Below, one piece after another: positions 27,773 to 37,856 of a stretch of 64,000 bases of DNA. Numbering within the stretch: the stretch's first letter is position 1; each line of letters starts with the position of its first letter. The stretch is taken from assembly GCF_026001925.1 (NCBI RefSeq), contig NZ_AP021869.1, positions 2,418,001-2,482,000 on the forward strand, in the 5' to 3' direction. Origin of the DNA: Vibrio gangliei (GTDB taxonomy: Bacteria; Pseudomonadota; Gammaproteobacteria; Enterobacterales; Vibrionaceae). Below the pieces are notes generated by a model that was not told where the DNA came from, made no database searches, and worked only from the letters and a program-made list of their open reading frames with translations. The position numbers were made by a program, and so were the translations under genes.

Positions 27773-28645
27773 ATGTTTTATCTTTCTGCGGTCACGTTAT
27801 TGTGGGCGTTTTCATTTAGCTTAATTGGGGTTTATCTTTCAGGCCAAGTCGATGCGTGGTTTTCCGTGTGGATGCGTATCGCGCTCGCCAGCCTCATTTT
27901 CCTTCCTTTCTTAAAATTCAAAGGGTTACCCAGCTCATTTATTGCTAAACTCATGGCGATTGGTGGCGTGCAACTGGGTTTAATGTATTGCTTCTATTAC
28001 CAAGCCTTTTTGCTGTTATCCGTACCAGAAGTGTTGCTGTTTACCGTTTTCACTCCCATTTATGTCACCTTGATTTACGACCTCCTAAAAGGACGATTCT
28101 CACCTTGGTATCTTCTAACCGCTGTGATTGCTGTAGCGGGTGCAGCCATCATCAAATTTGCTGAGGTTAACGAAAGTTTCCTGCTCGGTTTCCTCGTGGT
28201 TCAAGGTTCTAACCTTTGTTTTGCAATCGGCCAAGTTGGCTATAAACATGTGATGGAACAAACGCCAGTTGAAGTCTCTCAACGCACGGTGTTTGGTTAC
28301 TTTTATATTGGCGCTCTGATCGTCGCATCAATCGCTTTTGCTTTACTTGGCAACCCCGAAAAATTACCGACTACGCCATTGCAATGGGGTATTTTGACGT
28401 ATCTTGGATTAATTGCTTCTGGCTTAGGTTATTTCCTATGGAACAAAGGGGCATGTATGGTCAATGCTGGCGCACTAGCCGTAATGAACAATGCCTTAGT
28501 GCCTGCTGGTCTAATTGTGAATATTGTAATTTGGAACCGAGATGTGGATTTGACCCGCTTACTCATGGGGGGCGCAGTGATCATGCTGTCATTGTGGGTG
28601 AACGAAACTTGGGTGAAGCGTAAAGCCGTTACGTGCAGCGCCTAG
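27773..28645 (+). CDS. EamA/DMT family transporter
   Basis: Predicted inner-membrane exporter or permease of the drug/metabolite transporter superfamily, 290 residues and about ten hydrophobic helices in two EamA halves (about 5-130 and 143-280). The N-terminal WAFSFSLIGVYLSGQVDAW and the second-half GLGYFLWNKGACMVNAG are typical of the carboxylate/amino acid/amine subgroup (similar to YdcZ/MadN-type proteins annotated in vibrios). Substrate not predictable. AAAAGGA precedes the ATG. It follows uspA by 73 bases and ends in a strong terminator. Confidence 0.85.
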   Translation: MFYLSAVTLLWAFSFSLIGVYLSGQVDAWFSVWMRIALASLIFLPFLKFKGLPSSFIAKLMAIGGVQLGLMYCFYYQAFLLLSVPEVLLFTVFTPIYVTLIYDLLKGRFSPWYLLTAVIAVAGAAIIKFAEVNESFLLGFLVVQGSNLCFAIGQVGYKHVMEQTPVEVSQRTVFGYFYIGALIVASIAFALLGNPEKLPTTPLQWGILTYLGLIASGLGYFLWNKGACMVNAGALAVMNNALVPAGLIVNIVIWNRDVDLTRLLMGGAVIMLSLWVNETWVKRKAVTCSA

Positions 28646-28702
28646 TTTTGCGAGTTGCGAGGGAAGCCTAAATTTCATCTTTAATAAAGCAAAAACTTCA
28701 TA

Positions 28703-28734
28703 AAAATAGCCGCTTTAATTTAAGCGGCTATTTT
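28703..28734. terminator. Strong terminator after EamA gene
   Basis: AAAATAGCCGCTT pairs with AAGCGGCTATTTT around a 6-base loop; T-rich on the plus strand and usable in both directions for the convergent gene pair. Confidence 0.92.
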
Positions 28735-28745
28735 GTTTTTTTGCA

Positions 28746-29441
28746 TTAATGCAGTGCTTTCAATGATGTCACTTTCGCCTTATTGGGTTTGGCGATATCA
28801 AATTCAGGCGCTTGGGAAAATACCGATAAGCGCCTTTCGATCTTTGCTTCTTGTTTGGCGATTTTTTGCTGATGTTTGGCGAGTTTACGCTCTTGTTTGA
28901 GTACCTTCTTATTTTTCTTAGCCAATTTTTTCTGTTTTTTGAGTAATTTTTTCAGCTGTTTTTGCTGCTTTTTCTGCGATTTCAAGCTTACTTTCAAACG
29001 CTTCATATCCAATTCGATGCTAGTCAGGATTGGCATAGGCTCGGCCTCTAATACCGGCACTTCTTCTGTCATGGCAATCACTGGCGTTTGAGGTTTTTCT
29101 AGCAAGGGAGACGGGATCATCACATTCACACCATTGCCTTTTTCTTCAATACTGGCTTGCTCTAAATAGTCTCTTTGCTGTTTGAGCGCCTTGGCTTTAG
29201 CGACAACATCCGCTACATTCGGTGCTTTACGCGCCATCGGTTTAGCCTCAAACCTAACTAAAGTTGATTGAGCATGAACGGCTTTGTGTTTTAAACCTAA
29301 CACAACAGGCTTACATAAGGCCTTCTTTTGATTGGAACTGCGAGCGCAAGAGGTGCAATAAAACTGAGCATTAGCTACCAAAGGTTCAGCTTTGCCCGCT
29401 TTAATATCGTGACGAGAATATTTACATAACGCTTTTGTCAT
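28746..29441 (-). CDS. Unknown protein: Cys motif plus Lys-rich coiled coil
   Basis: I do not recognise a function; it resembles a hypothetical protein kept in vibrios. The start at 29441 (MTKALCKYSRHD) is chosen because AAAGG lies upstream and the N-terminus is then clean; 231 residues. The first 60 residues hold Cys6, a CTSC pair (about 29-32) and KKALCKP (about 39-45), which could be a zinc-binding module. Residues 60-140 are Pro/Glu-rich and probably disordered. Residues 145-210 form a coiled coil made almost wholly of Lys, Gln, Leu and Glu (KKQKKLAKKNKKVLKQ). That tail could bind nucleic acid or ribosomes (inference). Confidence 0.7.
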   Translation of the reverse strand: MTKALCKYSRHDIKAGKAEPLVANAQFYCTSCARSSNQKKALCKPVVLGLKHKAVHAQSTLVRFEAKPMARKAPNVADVVAKAKALKQQRDYLEQASIEEKGNGVNVMIPSPLLEKPQTPVIAMTEEVPVLEAEPMPILTSIELDMKRLKVSLKSQKKQQKQLKKLLKKQKKLAKKNKKVLKQERKLAKHQQKIAKQEAKIERRLSVFSQAPEFDIAKPNKAKVTSLKALH

Positions 29442-29591
29442 AACGACACACCTTTCCTCAGTGAATGACGACCCAGTGAAATGACTGACCACTGCGATGA
29501 TGAAAGATCACATTGGCTTCTGTCATTTATAGAGCTGATCGAGCTGCAATACAAGTGAAAATTAGTCGCATTTAGATTTCTATCAATAAGT

Positions 29592-29630
29592 AAAAAAACA
29601 GCCCCAAAATCAAAAATGACTAAGGGGCTG
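29592..29630 (-). terminator. Terminator of retropepsin-like gene
   Basis: On the minus strand CAGCCCC pairs with GGGGCTG around an 18-base AT-rich loop and is followed by seven T. Confidence 0.82.
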
Positions 29631-29650
29631 ATTTATTTAAAATTATAAGG

Positions 29651-30169
29651 TTATTTATTTTTATGGATGTACTTTTGTTCAACGTCAACCAAGGCAATCG
29701 GGTTCAAAAATGAACGGCCAATTAATATCGCATTGATCATGTGGTCGCGATCGACAAGGTTAAAAGGCGTTTTGTAAGTCTTGTCACCGAGTTTGATATC
29801 GAGCTCAACAATCGGTCGACGTGAGGTTTCTGTGCTTGATGATTGTTTAATATGCACCCAACGTTTTACTGGCAACGTAATTTCTTTACTTACATCGTCT
29901 TTGGCTTTGATCTTAAACGACACCATGTCTTTGCCATCTTTCTCAAAATCATGAATATCAACAGCATTAATTGAAGACGTCGTGGCACCAGTATCTATTT
30001 TAGCAATGGTACGCTGATCAGTATTGAGTACCGTCACCCACTCTTTTTGCCCGACGACGATTTTATTTTGCAGCAGTTGCGCCACATCTTGCGTTTTTTG
30101 CGCCTCGGCGGCGAAAGAAGACAAAGGAACAAACAATGAAGCGACTAATAACACACGAGAAAATTTCAT
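29651..30169 (-). CDS. Secreted retropepsin-like protease (ATP-dependent zinc protease family)
   Basis: Predicted periplasmic protein of 172 residues. A signal peptide of about 21 residues (MKFSRVLLVASLFVPLSSFA) starts at ATG 30169, which has AAAGGTG upstream; the frame extends nine codons further but without signal character. The DTGATTSS motif (about 67-74) is the catalytic Asp-Thr-Gly of retropepsin-like aspartic proteases. The family (PF05618) is annotated as a putative ATP-dependent zinc protease, but no ATP-binding motif is visible here. The C-terminal ILIGRSFL is also family-typical. It stands alone. The substrate is unknown. Confidence 0.85.
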   Translation of the reverse strand: MKFSRVLLVASLFVPLSSFAAEAQKTQDVAQLLQNKIVVGQKEWVTVLNTDQRTIAKIDTGATTSSINAVDIHDFEKDGKDMVSFKIKAKDDVSKEITLPVKRWVHIKQSSSTETSRRPIVELDIKLGDKTYKTPFNLVDRDHMINAILIGRSFLNPIALVDVEQKYIHKNK

Positions 30170-30310
30170 AATCACCTTTATAATTTGGATGTACATGAAT
30201 GTGAATCTGAATAACAGTGTTGTAGACCGATATTAAGCCTAACAATTCCCGCACTTTTGTCAGTTTTCTGTCACCCTAAGGTTGTATTTCAACAAGCCAA
30301 ACGGCGAACA

Positions 30311-31153
30311 TTACTTTGCCATGCCACTTAACACGTAGACATCGAAGCGGTTTTTCTTGGTCTCTATCGCCATGCTGGGTTTTTGTTGGTTGAGCCAGTC
30401 AGCATAATCAGGGCGCTTCACAACGACACGTTTAGTCGCCAGAGCTAACGCGGGTTCGAGTAGAGCATCGGCATCATTATCAGCGCCAACAAGAGACTGA
30501 AATACGCGCATTTCTTTTTTCACTAAGGCGCTTTTCTTTTTGTTTTCAGGGTGCGGATACATAGGATCGAGATACACTACATCCGGCTGAACAAAATCGG
30601 GATTGGCCATTAATTGTTGCAATGCATCATGGCTCGACGCATGCAGCAAACTCATTCGTTCACTCACCCAAGTACCGATTTCCGGGTCTTGTTTGGCACG
30701 AGCAAGCCCATCGTCCAATAATGCCGCCACAACCGGATTGCGCTCCACCATTTGCACTTTACAGCCGAGTGATGCCAACACGAACGCATCGCGTCCTAAT
30801 CCTGCTGTACCATCAAGCACTCTTGGCGTTGCGCCTTTATTTAAGCCCGCCGCTTTGGCAATGGCTTGGCCTTTACCGCCACCAAACTTACGGCGATGAG
30901 CCACTGCGCCACCAGCCAAGTCGACGTAAATTGCGCCCAGCTTAGGTTCATCCAATTTACGTAACTCTAAACGTTGATCCGTTAACACCAACGCGAACAC
31001 ACTGTCGTCTTGATGGGTCAATTGCCAACGTGCGGCGATTGCATCCAATTCGGCTTGTCTTTGCGGGTCATCGCAACTTAAATGTAGCTGCACACTGGCT
31101 CCAATAAATAAACGAGAGGTAAAGATATCGATGAGGTTGACGAGTTTAATCAA
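30311..31153 (-). CDS. rsmJ: 16S rRNA (guanine-1516-N2)-methyltransferase RsmJ
   Basis: SAM-dependent methyltransferase that makes m2G1516 in 16S rRNA. The product is 280 residues as drawn; E. coli RsmJ has 250. The surplus is at the N-terminus, so a later start near the VQLHLSCDD segment is possible. The core is unmistakable: [16 protein letters not shown] (about 81-96), the SAM motif [18 protein letters not shown] (about 112-129), [14 protein letters not shown], and VYLDPMYPH with the catalytic Asp-Pro. The first eight bases overlap the end of the GGDEF-EAL gene, so translation may be coupled. Confidence 0.95.
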   Translation of the reverse strand: MIKLVNLIDIFTSRLFIGASVQLHLSCDDPQRQAELDAIAARWQLTHQDDSVFALVLTDQRLELRKLDEPKLGAIYVDLAGGAVAHRRKFGGGKGQAIAKAAGLNKGATPRVLDGTAGLGRDAFVLASLGCKVQMVERNPVVAALLDDGLARAKQDPEIGTWVSERMSLLHASSHDALQQLMANPDFVQPDVVYLDPMYPHPENKKKSALVKKEMRVFQSLVGADNDADALLEPALALATKRVVVKRPDYADWLNQQKPSMAIETKKNRFDVYVLSGMAK

Positions 31154-33320
31154 GTGAAACAGGGTGCTTCATCAAGCTATTCACCACTTGCTCTAATGGC
31201 TTAGGTGCGCTGATCAAGTAACCTTGGGCGTAATCAATGCCAAGCGCTTTTAACTGCGCCAGTATCTCATCATTTTCGACAAATTCCGCCACCGTTTGTT
31301 TACCCAGTTGCTTAACTAACTCATGAATCGACTTCACTAAAATATGATCCATTTCGTCTTGGTGCATATCTCGCACAAAACAGCCGTCAATTTTGACGAT
31401 ATCCAACGGCAGTGTTTTCAGATAGGCAAACGAAGATAAACCAGAGCCAAAATCATCGAGCGCAATCATACAACCTAATTGCTTCAAGCGGGTAAAGAAT
31501 TCCATCGCTACTTGCATGTTACCCACCGCTGCAGTTTCGGTGATTTCTATGCAAATTTTATGTTTTGGTACGCTGGTGTTATTGAGTAACTCAAATAGAA
31601 ATTGGGTGAAATCTCTGTCTCCCATGGATTGACCAGATAGATTGATCGAGCAACGCCCTAATTTATCTATCGTATCCGGTCTCGATTCAAACCAAGCTAA
31701 GGTTTGTTGAAATACACGGCGGTCAATGAGATGCGCCAGGTTATAGCGCTCAATCGCGGGCATGAAAATACCGGGTGACATTAACTGGTCATGGTGATCA
31801 CGCAAACGAACTAACACTTCAAAGTGCATCTTATCGCTAGGGTGAGCTGAAATATCTTTGATCGGTTGTGCGTACAATTCGAGGCGGTCATGCTTGAGTG
31901 CATCATACACTTGGTTAACGCATTCCATTTCCTGCTCACGACGACGGAAGTTCTCATCATTACCGCGGTATAAATGCGCTCGATTACGGCCTTCTTCTTT
32001 GGCTAAGTTACACGCAGTATCGGCTTGAGCATGCACCATTTGCGTTGATTTCACGCTGTGGTCAATGATGCGAATCCCGATCGAGCAGTTAAGGTTAAGA
32101 TGAATACCACGCCAAATAAACTGATTGGTCTCAAAGGCTTTCAGGATACACTGAGCGAATTCCAATAGTTCTGACTCTTGGCAATCACGTAATAAAATGG
32201 CAAATTCATCACCGCCCGTCCGCGCAAGTTCAGCGGTGTCTGGCAATAAATCTGATAACAATTGCGCACTATAAACGATGGCTGCATCTCCCACCTCATG
32301 GCCGACCGTATCATTAATCAGTTTAAATTGGTCGAGATCCAAATAAAACAGAGCGTGGGAACGTAACTGACCTTTGACTTCTTTTAAGGCCACATCCAGT
32401 GACAATTCAAAATGATTGCGGTTATACAAACCCGTGAGGACATCGTGGTGGGCTTGGTATTCGAGTTGTTCCGCCAACAAATAGGTTTCTGAAATATCTT
32501 CCCCTACAATCAATAATTGGCGGGAATCAGGCACTTGGCGAATATTTTCTCGAACCCAAACCGAACGCTTATCTGCAGTAAGGTACCGAATTTCACGTCT
32601 TGCCACTAATGCGTGTTTTTTATTGGGTTGTAGCAATCTCGCTCGAGCAGTCACATCCGCGTCATTGGAGTAAAAATCTTGTAATTTACGCCCTAGCATC
32701 TGATTAACATCGTAGCCCAATAGCTCAGCGGTAAACTTATTGGCCGCTTGAATACAGTCATGTTCGTCCACTGTCATCATCATGACAGGTTGTAATTCAT
32801 AGTAATTACGAAAGCGAGATTCACTGTCAACCAAACGCCGTTCCGTTAATTTCCGTGAAGTAATATCTTTGCCTTCAAAGAGATAACGCTCTTCCCCTTG
32901 CTCAGCCGCAGGCAACTTTTTCAAACTCAAATCAAAGTACACAGGGCCAATATTGCTATCAATCAATTCGCCCTCAAAACGCACTTCGCCTTTTTGTTTC
33001 ACCTCAACAAAGGCCTGTTCTACTTTGGCTTTACTCGCGGTAGACCAACCGGCAAAGGTCCATACTGGCAGCTCATAATCAAATTCAGCGTCATAGGCTA
33101 TTTCTTGCAACGTCAAATTACTCGAGACTAAACGGCCATATTGGTCAAGAATACCGATGCCTTGTTGGCTGAGATCATAAATAGATTCGAGTAAATATTG
33201 ATTTTGTTTGGTTTCTTGTTCGCTAAGACGGATACGTTGGAAGTGTCGATAGATGATGATAATCAGGCTACCGAGTAAGAGGCATAAAAGAATCAAGATT
33301 AACAGCACATCATGTTTCAT
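31146..33320 (-). CDS. PAS-GGDEF-EAL cyclic-di-GMP protein
   Basis: Membrane-anchored signalling protein of 724 residues. One N-terminal helix (about 4-25) is followed by two PAS-like sensor domains (about 40-155 and 170-285), a GGDEF domain (about 295-455) with intact TGGDEFAIL, and an EAL domain (about 475-715). The EAL signature reads EVLVRL rather than EALVR. The other catalytic motifs are kept: [28 protein letters not shown] and the loop FVEN. It may therefore make c-di-GMP, break it down, or both. The PAS ligand is unknown. Its 3' end overlaps rsmJ. Confidence 0.9.
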   Translation of the reverse strand: MKHDVLLILILLCLLLGSLIIIIYRHFQRIRLSEQETKQNQYLLESIYDLSQQGIGILDQYGRLVSSNLTLQEIAYDAEFDYELPVWTFAGWSTASKAKVEQAFVEVKQKGEVRFEGELIDSNIGPVYFDLSLKKLPAAEQGEERYLFEGKDITSRKLTERRLVDSESRFRNYYELQPVMMMTVDEHDCIQAANKFTAELLGYDVNQMLGRKLQDFYSNDADVTARARLLQPNKKHALVARREIRYLTADKRSVWVRENIRQVPDSRQLLIVGEDISETYLLAEQLEYQAHHDVLTGLYNRNHFELSLDVALKEVKGQLRSHALFYLDLDQFKLINDTVGHEVGDAAIVYSAQLLSDLLPDTAELARTGGDEFAILLRDCQESELLEFAQCILKAFETNQFIWRGIHLNLNCSIGIRIIDHSVKSTQMVHAQADTACNLAKEEGRNRAHLYRGNDENFRRREQEMECVNQVYDALKHDRLELYAQPIKDISAHPSDKMHFEVLVRLRDHHDQLMSPGIFMPAIERYNLAHLIDRRVFQQTLAWFESRPDTIDKLGRCSINLSGQSMGDRDFTQFLFELLNNTSVPKHKICIEITETAAVGNMQVAMEFFTRLKQLGCMIALDDFGSGLSSFAYLKTLPLDIVKIDGCFVRDMHQDEMDHILVKSIHELVKQLGKQTVAEFVENDEILAQLKALGIDYAQGYLISAPKPLEQVVNSLMKHPVSLD

Positions 33321-33581
33321 TAGCAGCGCACTATAAAAATGGGAAATAGAAAAGTGGATCGCATTGTAACGAGTTATTATTCAATAACTGGTCATACAGG
33401 TGGTACATATCTTTGCATCCTCACCCTGATAACTATTCTCTCATACTAAAGTTACAAATAATTATCAAAAATCAATCATCTAATAATGACTCATGTATGG
33501 GAGGTTACCAACTCTTTTACCAAATTCTTTGTTATATTCGTAGCATGATGCAAAAAATTTAACACTGATTAAGGAAAATTT

Positions 33582-34046
33582 ATGCCTGATCCTAATGTTC
33601 GCCTTGACGATTTAGATCGCGCCATTTTGAAGATTTTAATGGAAGATGCCCGTACCCCGTACGCTGAAATGGCTAAACGTTTTGATGTGAGCCCTGCGAC
33701 GGTGCATGTGCGAGTCGAAAAAATGAAAGCCGCCAAAGTGATTGAAGGCACCGAAGTTATCGTCAATGAGAAAAAGCTTGGCTACGACGTGTGTTGCTTC
33801 ATCGGTATCAATCTGAATGCGGCGCGAGATTATCATTCTGCAATCGAAAAGCTTAATGCATTAGATGAAGTGGTCGAAGCCTATTACACCACGGGGGCGT
33901 ACAATATTTTCGTCAAATTGATGTGTAAAAACATTGAAGAATTACAGTATGTTTTGATTGATAAATTGCAGGCGATTGATGAAGTTCAGTCAACCGAAAC
34001 GTTGATTTCATTACAAAATCCAATTAATCGCAGTGTGAATCCCTAA
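33582..34046 (+). CDS. asnC: Transcriptional regulator AsnC
   Basis: Lrp/AsnC-family regulator of 154 residues that senses asparagine and activates asparagine synthetase A in enterics. An N-terminal HTH (about 8-65: LDRAILKILMEDARTPYAEM, then SPATVHVRVEKM) is followed by the RAM ligand-binding domain with LDEVVEAYYTTGAYNIFVKL. The close match to E. coli AsnC through YDVCCFIGI and STETLISLQNPI sets it apart from Lrp. AAGGAAAA precedes the ATG. asnA is not adjacent in this window, in contrast to E. coli. Confidence 0.94.
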   Translation: MPDPNVRLDDLDRAILKILMEDARTPYAEMAKRFDVSPATVHVRVEKMKAAKVIEGTEVIVNEKKLGYDVCCFIGINLNAARDYHSAIEKLNALDEVVEAYYTTGAYNIFVKLMCKNIEELQYVLIDKLQAIDEVQSTETLISLQNPINRSVNP

Positions 34047-34185
34047 TCACCATGCCCAATCACCAACCAAAGCATAGACACATTTAATTAAAGGAAAAGT
34101 CACACAATTTTAACATTACTTCCTTAGCCTTTTTGCCAACTCAACACCAATCCAACTAAAAAAGCTAACCCGACTAAGGAAAGTA

Positions 34186-36072
34186 ATGATGAGCCATTTT
34201 GAGCATGATGAACATTCAAACAACCTAGACTCTGCCCCTTCTGATTTTTCTCAAATCGTAGAAAAGGGCCTCAGCCGACGCCGTTTTTTGCAAGCGACAG
34301 CCGCGACCAGTTCAGTCGCCTTCTTTGCCGCTTCTCCACTGGCAAATGCCATGGCGCGTCCACCTAAAGCACCACAATTGCTTGGCTTTGAAGCGATCCC
34401 AGCTTCAACTCAAGATGCGGTGATTGTCCCACAAGGCTATATTGCTGAACCTCTAATTGCTTGGGGCGATGCGATTCACCCTTCGGCCGCTTCTTTTTCA
34501 CAACTTAATTCTGCGGCCGATCAAGCGATGCAATTCGGTGATAACAACGACGGCATGACGTTCTTACCGCTCAGCCGTGACCGTGCGGTGTTGGCGGTAA
34601 ACAATGAAAGCACGGATTACAATACGCTTTTTGATGATAAAGGTGCGAATTTAACGGCGGATAAAGTTCGTCGCTCTCAAGCCGCCGTGGGCGTTTCTAT
34701 TGTTGAGCTCAGCAAAAGTAAAGATGGCTGGCAAGTGAACGTAAACGGTCGCTTAAACCGTCGCATTACCGCCTATACCGAAATGGAACTCACTGGCCCA
34801 GCCGCTGGTGATGACAAACTCAAAACCAATGCCGACCTATCAGGCACGCAAGTATTAGGTACATTCAACAATTGCGCCAATGGCTCAACACCTTGGGGCA
34901 CTTACCTCACTTGTGAAGAAAACTTCAATGGCTTCTTTGGCAGCACCAATAAAATTGAAGTACCAGAAGAAGACAAGCGTTATGGGATCAACTCAGGCAA
35001 CGGCGGTTTTAACTGGCATCAATTTGATGAGCGTTTTGATATCGAAAAAGAGCCGAATGAAAACCATCGCCACGGCTGGGTGGTCGAAATTGACCCGATG
35101 AATCCAAATTCTAAACCGAAAAAACGCACCGCACTTGGCCGCTTCAAACATGAGAATGCGGCATTAACCATTGATAAAAATGGTCGCGTGGTGGTGTATC
35201 TCGGTGATGATGAGCGTGGTGAGCACATTTATAAGTTTGTTTCAAAAGGCAAATACAACGAGCACAAGCCAGAGAAAAACCGCGATTTACTCGATGAAGG
35301 GACACTCTATGTGGCTAAGTTTGATGCGAAAGAGGGCGACATGCACGGTAACGGCGAATGGCTTGAGCTGACTTTCGGTAAAAATGGCTTAACTCCTGAA
35401 AACGGTTTTAATAGCCAAGCTGAGGTTTTGATTTTTGCTCGTCAAGCGGCAACTCAAGTGGGCGCAACCACCATGGACCGTCCTGAATGGGTCGCCGTAC
35501 ACCCAGATAACGAACAAGTCTTCTGTACGCTGACCAACAACTCAAGACGTGGTAATGAAGGCATGGAAGTGAATGTCGCTAACCCTCGTGAAAACAACAT
35601 TTACGGCCACATCATTCGTTGGCAACCGAAAAACGGCAAACACAGCTCGGATACCTTCTTCTGGGATATTTATGTGTTGGCCGGTAACCCAGAAGTGTAC
35701 AGTAACGATAATCCTCGCTCTGGCAGTGACAACATTACGCCCGATAATATGTTTAACAGCCCAGATGGTATCGGCTTTGATAACGCAGGTCGTTTGTGGA
35801 TCCAAACCGACGGTAACTATTCAAACTCGGGCGATTTTGCTGGCATGGGCAATAACCAAATGTTATGTGGTGACCCTAACACAGGTGAAATCAAACGTTT
35901 CTTAACTGGCCCAACGGGTTGTGAAATTACTGGCCTCACCTTTAGCCCAGACAATCGCACTATGTTCATCGGTGTTCAGCACCCAACGGGTAACTTCTCA
36001 ACCATCGATGGCGTACCACGCTCGACGGTAATGAAAATTACCCGTGAAGATGGTGGAGTGATAGGGGCGTAA
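34186..36072 (+). CDS. phoX: PhoX family alkaline phosphatase (Tat-exported)
   Basis: Predicted periplasmic phosphatase of 628 residues in the PhoX/DUF839 family, calcium- and iron-dependent enzymes that release phosphate from phosphoesters. A twin-arginine signal is visible at about residues 30-55 (SRRRFLQATAATS, then a hydrophobic stretch ending ANAMA), so the folded holoprotein would be exported by Tat. Core patterns include NNCANGSTPWGTYLTCEEN (about 226-244), GRFKHENA, and FNSPDGIGFDNAGRLWIQTDG near the C-terminus. AAGGAA precedes the ATG. No convincing Pho box is seen upstream. It ends against the first of two duplicated CTCG repeats. Confidence 0.88.
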   Translation: MMSHFEHDEHSNNLDSAPSDFSQIVEKGLSRRRFLQATAATSSVAFFAASPLANAMARPPKAPQLLGFEAIPASTQDAVIVPQGYIAEPLIAWGDAIHPSAASFSQLNSAADQAMQFGDNNDGMTFLPLSRDRAVLAVNNESTDYNTLFDDKGANLTADKVRRSQAAVGVSIVELSKSKDGWQVNVNGRLNRRITAYTEMELTGPAAGDDKLKTNADLSGTQVLGTFNNCANGSTPWGTYLTCEENFNGFFGSTNKIEVPEEDKRYGINSGNGGFNWHQFDERFDIEKEPNENHRHGWVVEIDPMNPNSKPKKRTALGRFKHENAALTIDKNGRVVVYLGDDERGEHIYKFVSKGKYNEHKPEKNRDLLDEGTLYVAKFDAKEGDMHGNGEWLELTFGKNGLTPENGFNSQAEVLIFARQAATQVGATTMDRPEWVAVHPDNEQVFCTLTNNSRRGNEGMEVNVANPRENNIYGHIIRWQPKNGKHSSDTFFWDIYVLAGNPEVYSNDNPRSGSDNITPDNMFNSPDGIGFDNAGRLWIQTDGNYSNSGDFAGMGNNQMLCGDPNTGEIKRFLTGPTGCEITGLTFSPDNRTMFIGVQHPTGNFSTIDGVPRSTVMKITREDGGVIGA

Positions 36073-36076
36073 GCGT

Positions 36077-36345
36077 TACTCGTCTCTCGGGTGCTCGTGA
36101 CTCGAGAGACGCACAATTGCTTCAACTACAGAGCCGAACTTCGAGCATTCGAGCTACGAGACTCGGCTTTATCTTTGTAATACCTAGACAACCTTAATCC
36201 ACCACCTAGAAACTAGGTAATCGACACTAGGGACATCAACGTTTCTCGGGTGCTCGTAACTCGAGAGACAAGATTCAGTCACCGCTATAAAGTCGGGATT
36301 CGAGCATTCGAGCTACGAGATTCGGCTTTTTCTTTATAACACCTA
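36077..36345. repeat. Duplicated CTCG repeat after phoX, entering the XRE gene
   Basis: Two copies about 160 bases apart (about 36084-36185 and 36244-36345) share TCTCGGGTGCTCG, ACTCGAGAGAC, TTCGAGCATTCGAGCTACGAGA and TCGGCTTT with downstream T's. Each resembles a terminator facing right. Copy 2 overlaps the last codons and the stop (36285-36287) of the minus-strand XRE regulator. Confidence 0.88.
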
Positions 36346-37838
36346 GGTTGCCTTGGGCACATGCCACCACGAGAGCAAATCACCCTCGCCTCATTTTCGA
36401 TGCCGCGCTCAATCCAATTGATGTTTAAGATTCTCGCCACCGTCAATAATTGCTGTTTGATGGTATAAGGGATCACACACTGACCACCTTTCCGCACGCA
36501 TTCTTTTTGTAGCGCTGTGGCAATTTCGATGGCATCTAACCCTTGCGCTTCTAATGCAGGGTTGAGATCGACGCCGGAACACAACACGTGATAATTACCC
36601 GCCATGTCTTTCACTTTGACCGATTCACAGCAGTAGATATGTGGCACGCCATCTTGATTAAGCACCGAGATTTGCGCCACTGGGGTATTACCCGGAATGC
36701 CGATCATACGAAACACCGACCAATGCTGACACGGATCTTCCACCATGCGCATATTGCCCCACGGTAGTGGAATCCCATTGCCGCGATACACCGCTTTCAA
36801 TTTACCCGGGTTATACGCATCAAAATAATGCCAATGCGGATAAGGCGAGACGGCAGTCATACGACGCATCACCACCGACTCTGACACACCAATCAATTGA
36901 CTGACGCTGATTTCATAACCATGCCTATCGAGTAATTGACGAAATGGCACTTTCGGACACAACAAAGCACCCGCAAAAAACGAACATTCAAAGTCACGCC
37001 AGGCTTGCAGAATATGAGTGGAATCAAGATTATTCACATCACGTATGGTATCGGGCTTTAATGTCGATAAGTTGCGGTTGTCAGAAGCTATAATGTGTTT
37101 TTCACCATCACTGTTGTGCAGCACTTTATGCCCAATGTGCACCGCCAAATCGTATTTGAGTTTTTCCGGCGTGGCTTTTAATGCGCGGTTAATGCGGATC
37201 ACGCCCGGCGCTTCAGCATAAGAGCGCACGATATGTTTGGATTTCACCCCATGACTATCAATCACATCTTGCGAAGGCTCATCAAACCATTTCACTTTCA
37301 CGCCTACGTCTTTACAGATATCAAGCAAGTCTTCTACTGACAGCGGCATGCGCTTTTGCCCGACTTGCTCGGCGGCTTTTTCTAGATCGGGGAAATGATT
37401 TTGATGGTGCTCTTGATGGGCACGAATAAGTAAATGAGCAAACTGATGGCCAGTGGTGCCGGTTTGCGACAACATTTCAGGAATAGCAATTTGCAGAATA
37501 TCATTAGAAAACAAAAAGCTAGGCTCAAGCGCCATACCATTGATACCGCCGCGCGAGCCTTTTTCTGGCGTGATTTCTTGCTCTTCACTGGCATCGTCTA
37601 AAAACCAGTGCATTGGTTTTTGAAACACTTGCGCAATCACATCCAACATGGCTTCACTAGGTACACGCTTGCCACGCTCAATCATGGATAAATACGATAC
37701 CGATGGCGCATCTTCCGGATCGATTTTAATACAGCGAGAGGACAAATCCTCCAACGTTAATCCGTTACGTTTCCGTAAGTTACGCACTTTTGTACCAAGA
37801 AAATGCGATTGTCTATTCAGTGTATTTGTCGTCTTCAT
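36285..37838 (-). CDS. XRE-family regulator with DUF3612-type C-terminus
   Basis: Predicted DNA-binding regulator of 517 residues. An N-terminal XRE helix-turn-helix (about 12-68: LGTKVRNLRKRNGLTLEDLS and SMIERGKR) is followed by a long domain similar to DUF3612 proteins of vibrios. The architecture and the Cys-rich end (ECVRKGGQC, then ICSRGGMC and RQPRC) recall PrpR/ScfR/RamB regulators of acetyl- and propionyl-CoA metabolism. It is divergent from glcB and near aceA, so it probably controls the glyoxylate shunt. The last about 14 residues (KAESRSSNARIPTL) come from a CTCG repeat, not from the family. A palindrome upstream may be its operator. Confidence 0.8.
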   Translation of the reverse strand: MKTTNTLNRQSHFLGTKVRNLRKRNGLTLEDLSSRCIKIDPEDAPSVSYLSMIERGKRVPSEAMLDVIAQVFQKPMHWFLDDASEEQEITPEKGSRGGINGMALEPSFLFSNDILQIAIPEMLSQTGTTGHQFAHLLIRAHQEHHQNHFPDLEKAAEQVGQKRMPLSVEDLLDICKDVGVKVKWFDEPSQDVIDSHGVKSKHIVRSYAEAPGVIRINRALKATPEKLKYDLAVHIGHKVLHNSDGEKHIIASDNRNLSTLKPDTIRDVNNLDSTHILQAWRDFECSFFAGALLCPKVPFRQLLDRHGYEISVSQLIGVSESVVMRRMTAVSPYPHWHYFDAYNPGKLKAVYRGNGIPLPWGNMRMVEDPCQHWSVFRMIGIPGNTPVAQISVLNQDGVPHIYCCESVKVKDMAGNYHVLCSGVDLNPALEAQGLDAIEIATALQKECVRKGGQCVIPYTIKQQLLTVARILNINWIERGIENEARVICSRGGMCPRQPRCYKEKAESRSSNARIPTL

Positions 37839-37856
37839 CCCTGACCTCTACCCCGC

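Noticed and set aside
34105..34135. Possible Pho box upstream of phoX (GTCACACAATTTTAACA)
   Set aside because: The two half-sites match the consensus poorly (about 4/7 and 3/7) and no -10 is positioned after it.
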